Below, in pieces: positions 5,051 through 5,215 of a stretch of 5,215 nucleotides of DNA. The position numbers and the translations under genes were made by a program. The notes beneath the pieces are model-generated. The model saw nothing but the letters and a program-made list of their open reading frames with translations, did no database searches and was not told where the DNA came from. Position 1 is the stretch's first letter. Every line of letters begins with the position of its first letter. Origin of the DNA: Candidatus Dadabacteria bacterium (lineage in GTDB: Bacteria > Desulfobacterota_D > UBA1144 > Nemesobacterales > UBA2774); assembly GCA_020054175.1 (NCBI GenBank), contig JAGVLR010000243.1, positions 1-5,215 of the forward strand, written 5' to 3'.

Positions 5051-5215
5051 ATTATTGTTACACCGGCTGTTTTTATCATCATTCCCCGATTACTCCTAAC
5101 AGGTTAAAACCGCCAGACAGCAAAGCCGACCTTGTATAATTCATTTAAATATTTATTGCAAATTCACACCGAATAGATAAAACTAATTTATCATGATCGT
5201 TAGAAAAAAACCGTC
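5051..5215. other. AT-rich non-coding tail, possible promoter region of a gene beyond the window
   Basis: I see no gene here. Base composition turns sharply AT-rich after the stem-loop. A perfect TATAAT (5135-5140, +) is present but with no good -35 at 16-18 bases; TTGCAA at 5156-5161 is another weak -35-like site. ATCATGAT (5190-5197) is a short palindrome and CTAA (5183-5186) pairs with TTAG (5200-5203) around it, off-centre by half a base. This suits an upstream regulatory region, but no start codon of a next gene can be supported. Confidence 0.3.

Noticed and set aside
1..5215. A new defence, mobile or biosynthetic gene system
   Set aside because: The genes (HAD enzyme, exporter, lipoprotein, TetR, aminotransferase) belong to common families on different strands with separate promoters. 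Only the TetR-aminotransferase pair forms a clear unit.

Overview
The window reads like a chromosomal stretch of a Gram-negative bacterium with fairly balanced, slightly GC-rich coding DNA and AT-rich promoter regions. It encodes a type II lipoprotein signal peptide and uses strong GGAGG-type ribosome binding sites. Use of ATA and AGG codons next to GC-ending ones would suit a deltaproteobacterial (Desulfobacterota-like) or related environmental lineage, but nothing in the sequence fixes the taxonomy. I see no mobile element, CRISPR array, tRNA or rRNA.

Layout. Positions 2-292 (+) are the 3' end of a type II haloacid dehalogenase (HAD superfamily) gene cut by the window edge. It converges, across a 30-base gap, on an ABC exporter half-transporter (323-2047, -). 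Upstream of the exporter is a 224-base gap with an extended -10 promoter and a perfect GC-rich hairpin. Next, also on the minus strand, is a small outer-membrane-type lipoprotein (2272-2847) whose C-terminal half resembles the cytochrome P460 fold but ends before any haem motif. A divergent intergenic region (2848-3090) carries a promoter for each direction. The rightward one (TTGACA, 17 bases, TAATAT) is followed by a perfect 14-base palindrome that looks like a TetR-type operator. It drives a TetR-family regulator (3091-3744, +) and, 41 bases later behind a consensus Shine-Dalgarno, a PLP-dependent class I/II aminotransferase (3786-4964, +). The last 251 bases are non-coding: a long 20-base-pair stem-loop after the aminotransferase, then AT-rich DNA that probably leads to another gene.

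How the genes fit together. The TetR and aminotransferase genes look like one autoregulated transcription unit. The lipoprotein and the exporter run in the same direction but are separated by a hairpin and a second promoter, so co-transcription is uncertain. The window does not show a recognised multi-gene system. The points most worth following are residue-level. The aminotransferase lacks both usual hydrogen-bond partners of the PLP O3' atom (Arg for Asn, Phe for Tyr). The exporter stands alone although its ATP site is degenerate (Asp for the catalytic Glu, Ser for the H-loop His). An in-frame C-x-x-C-K lies just beyond the stop codon of the P460-like lipoprotein.
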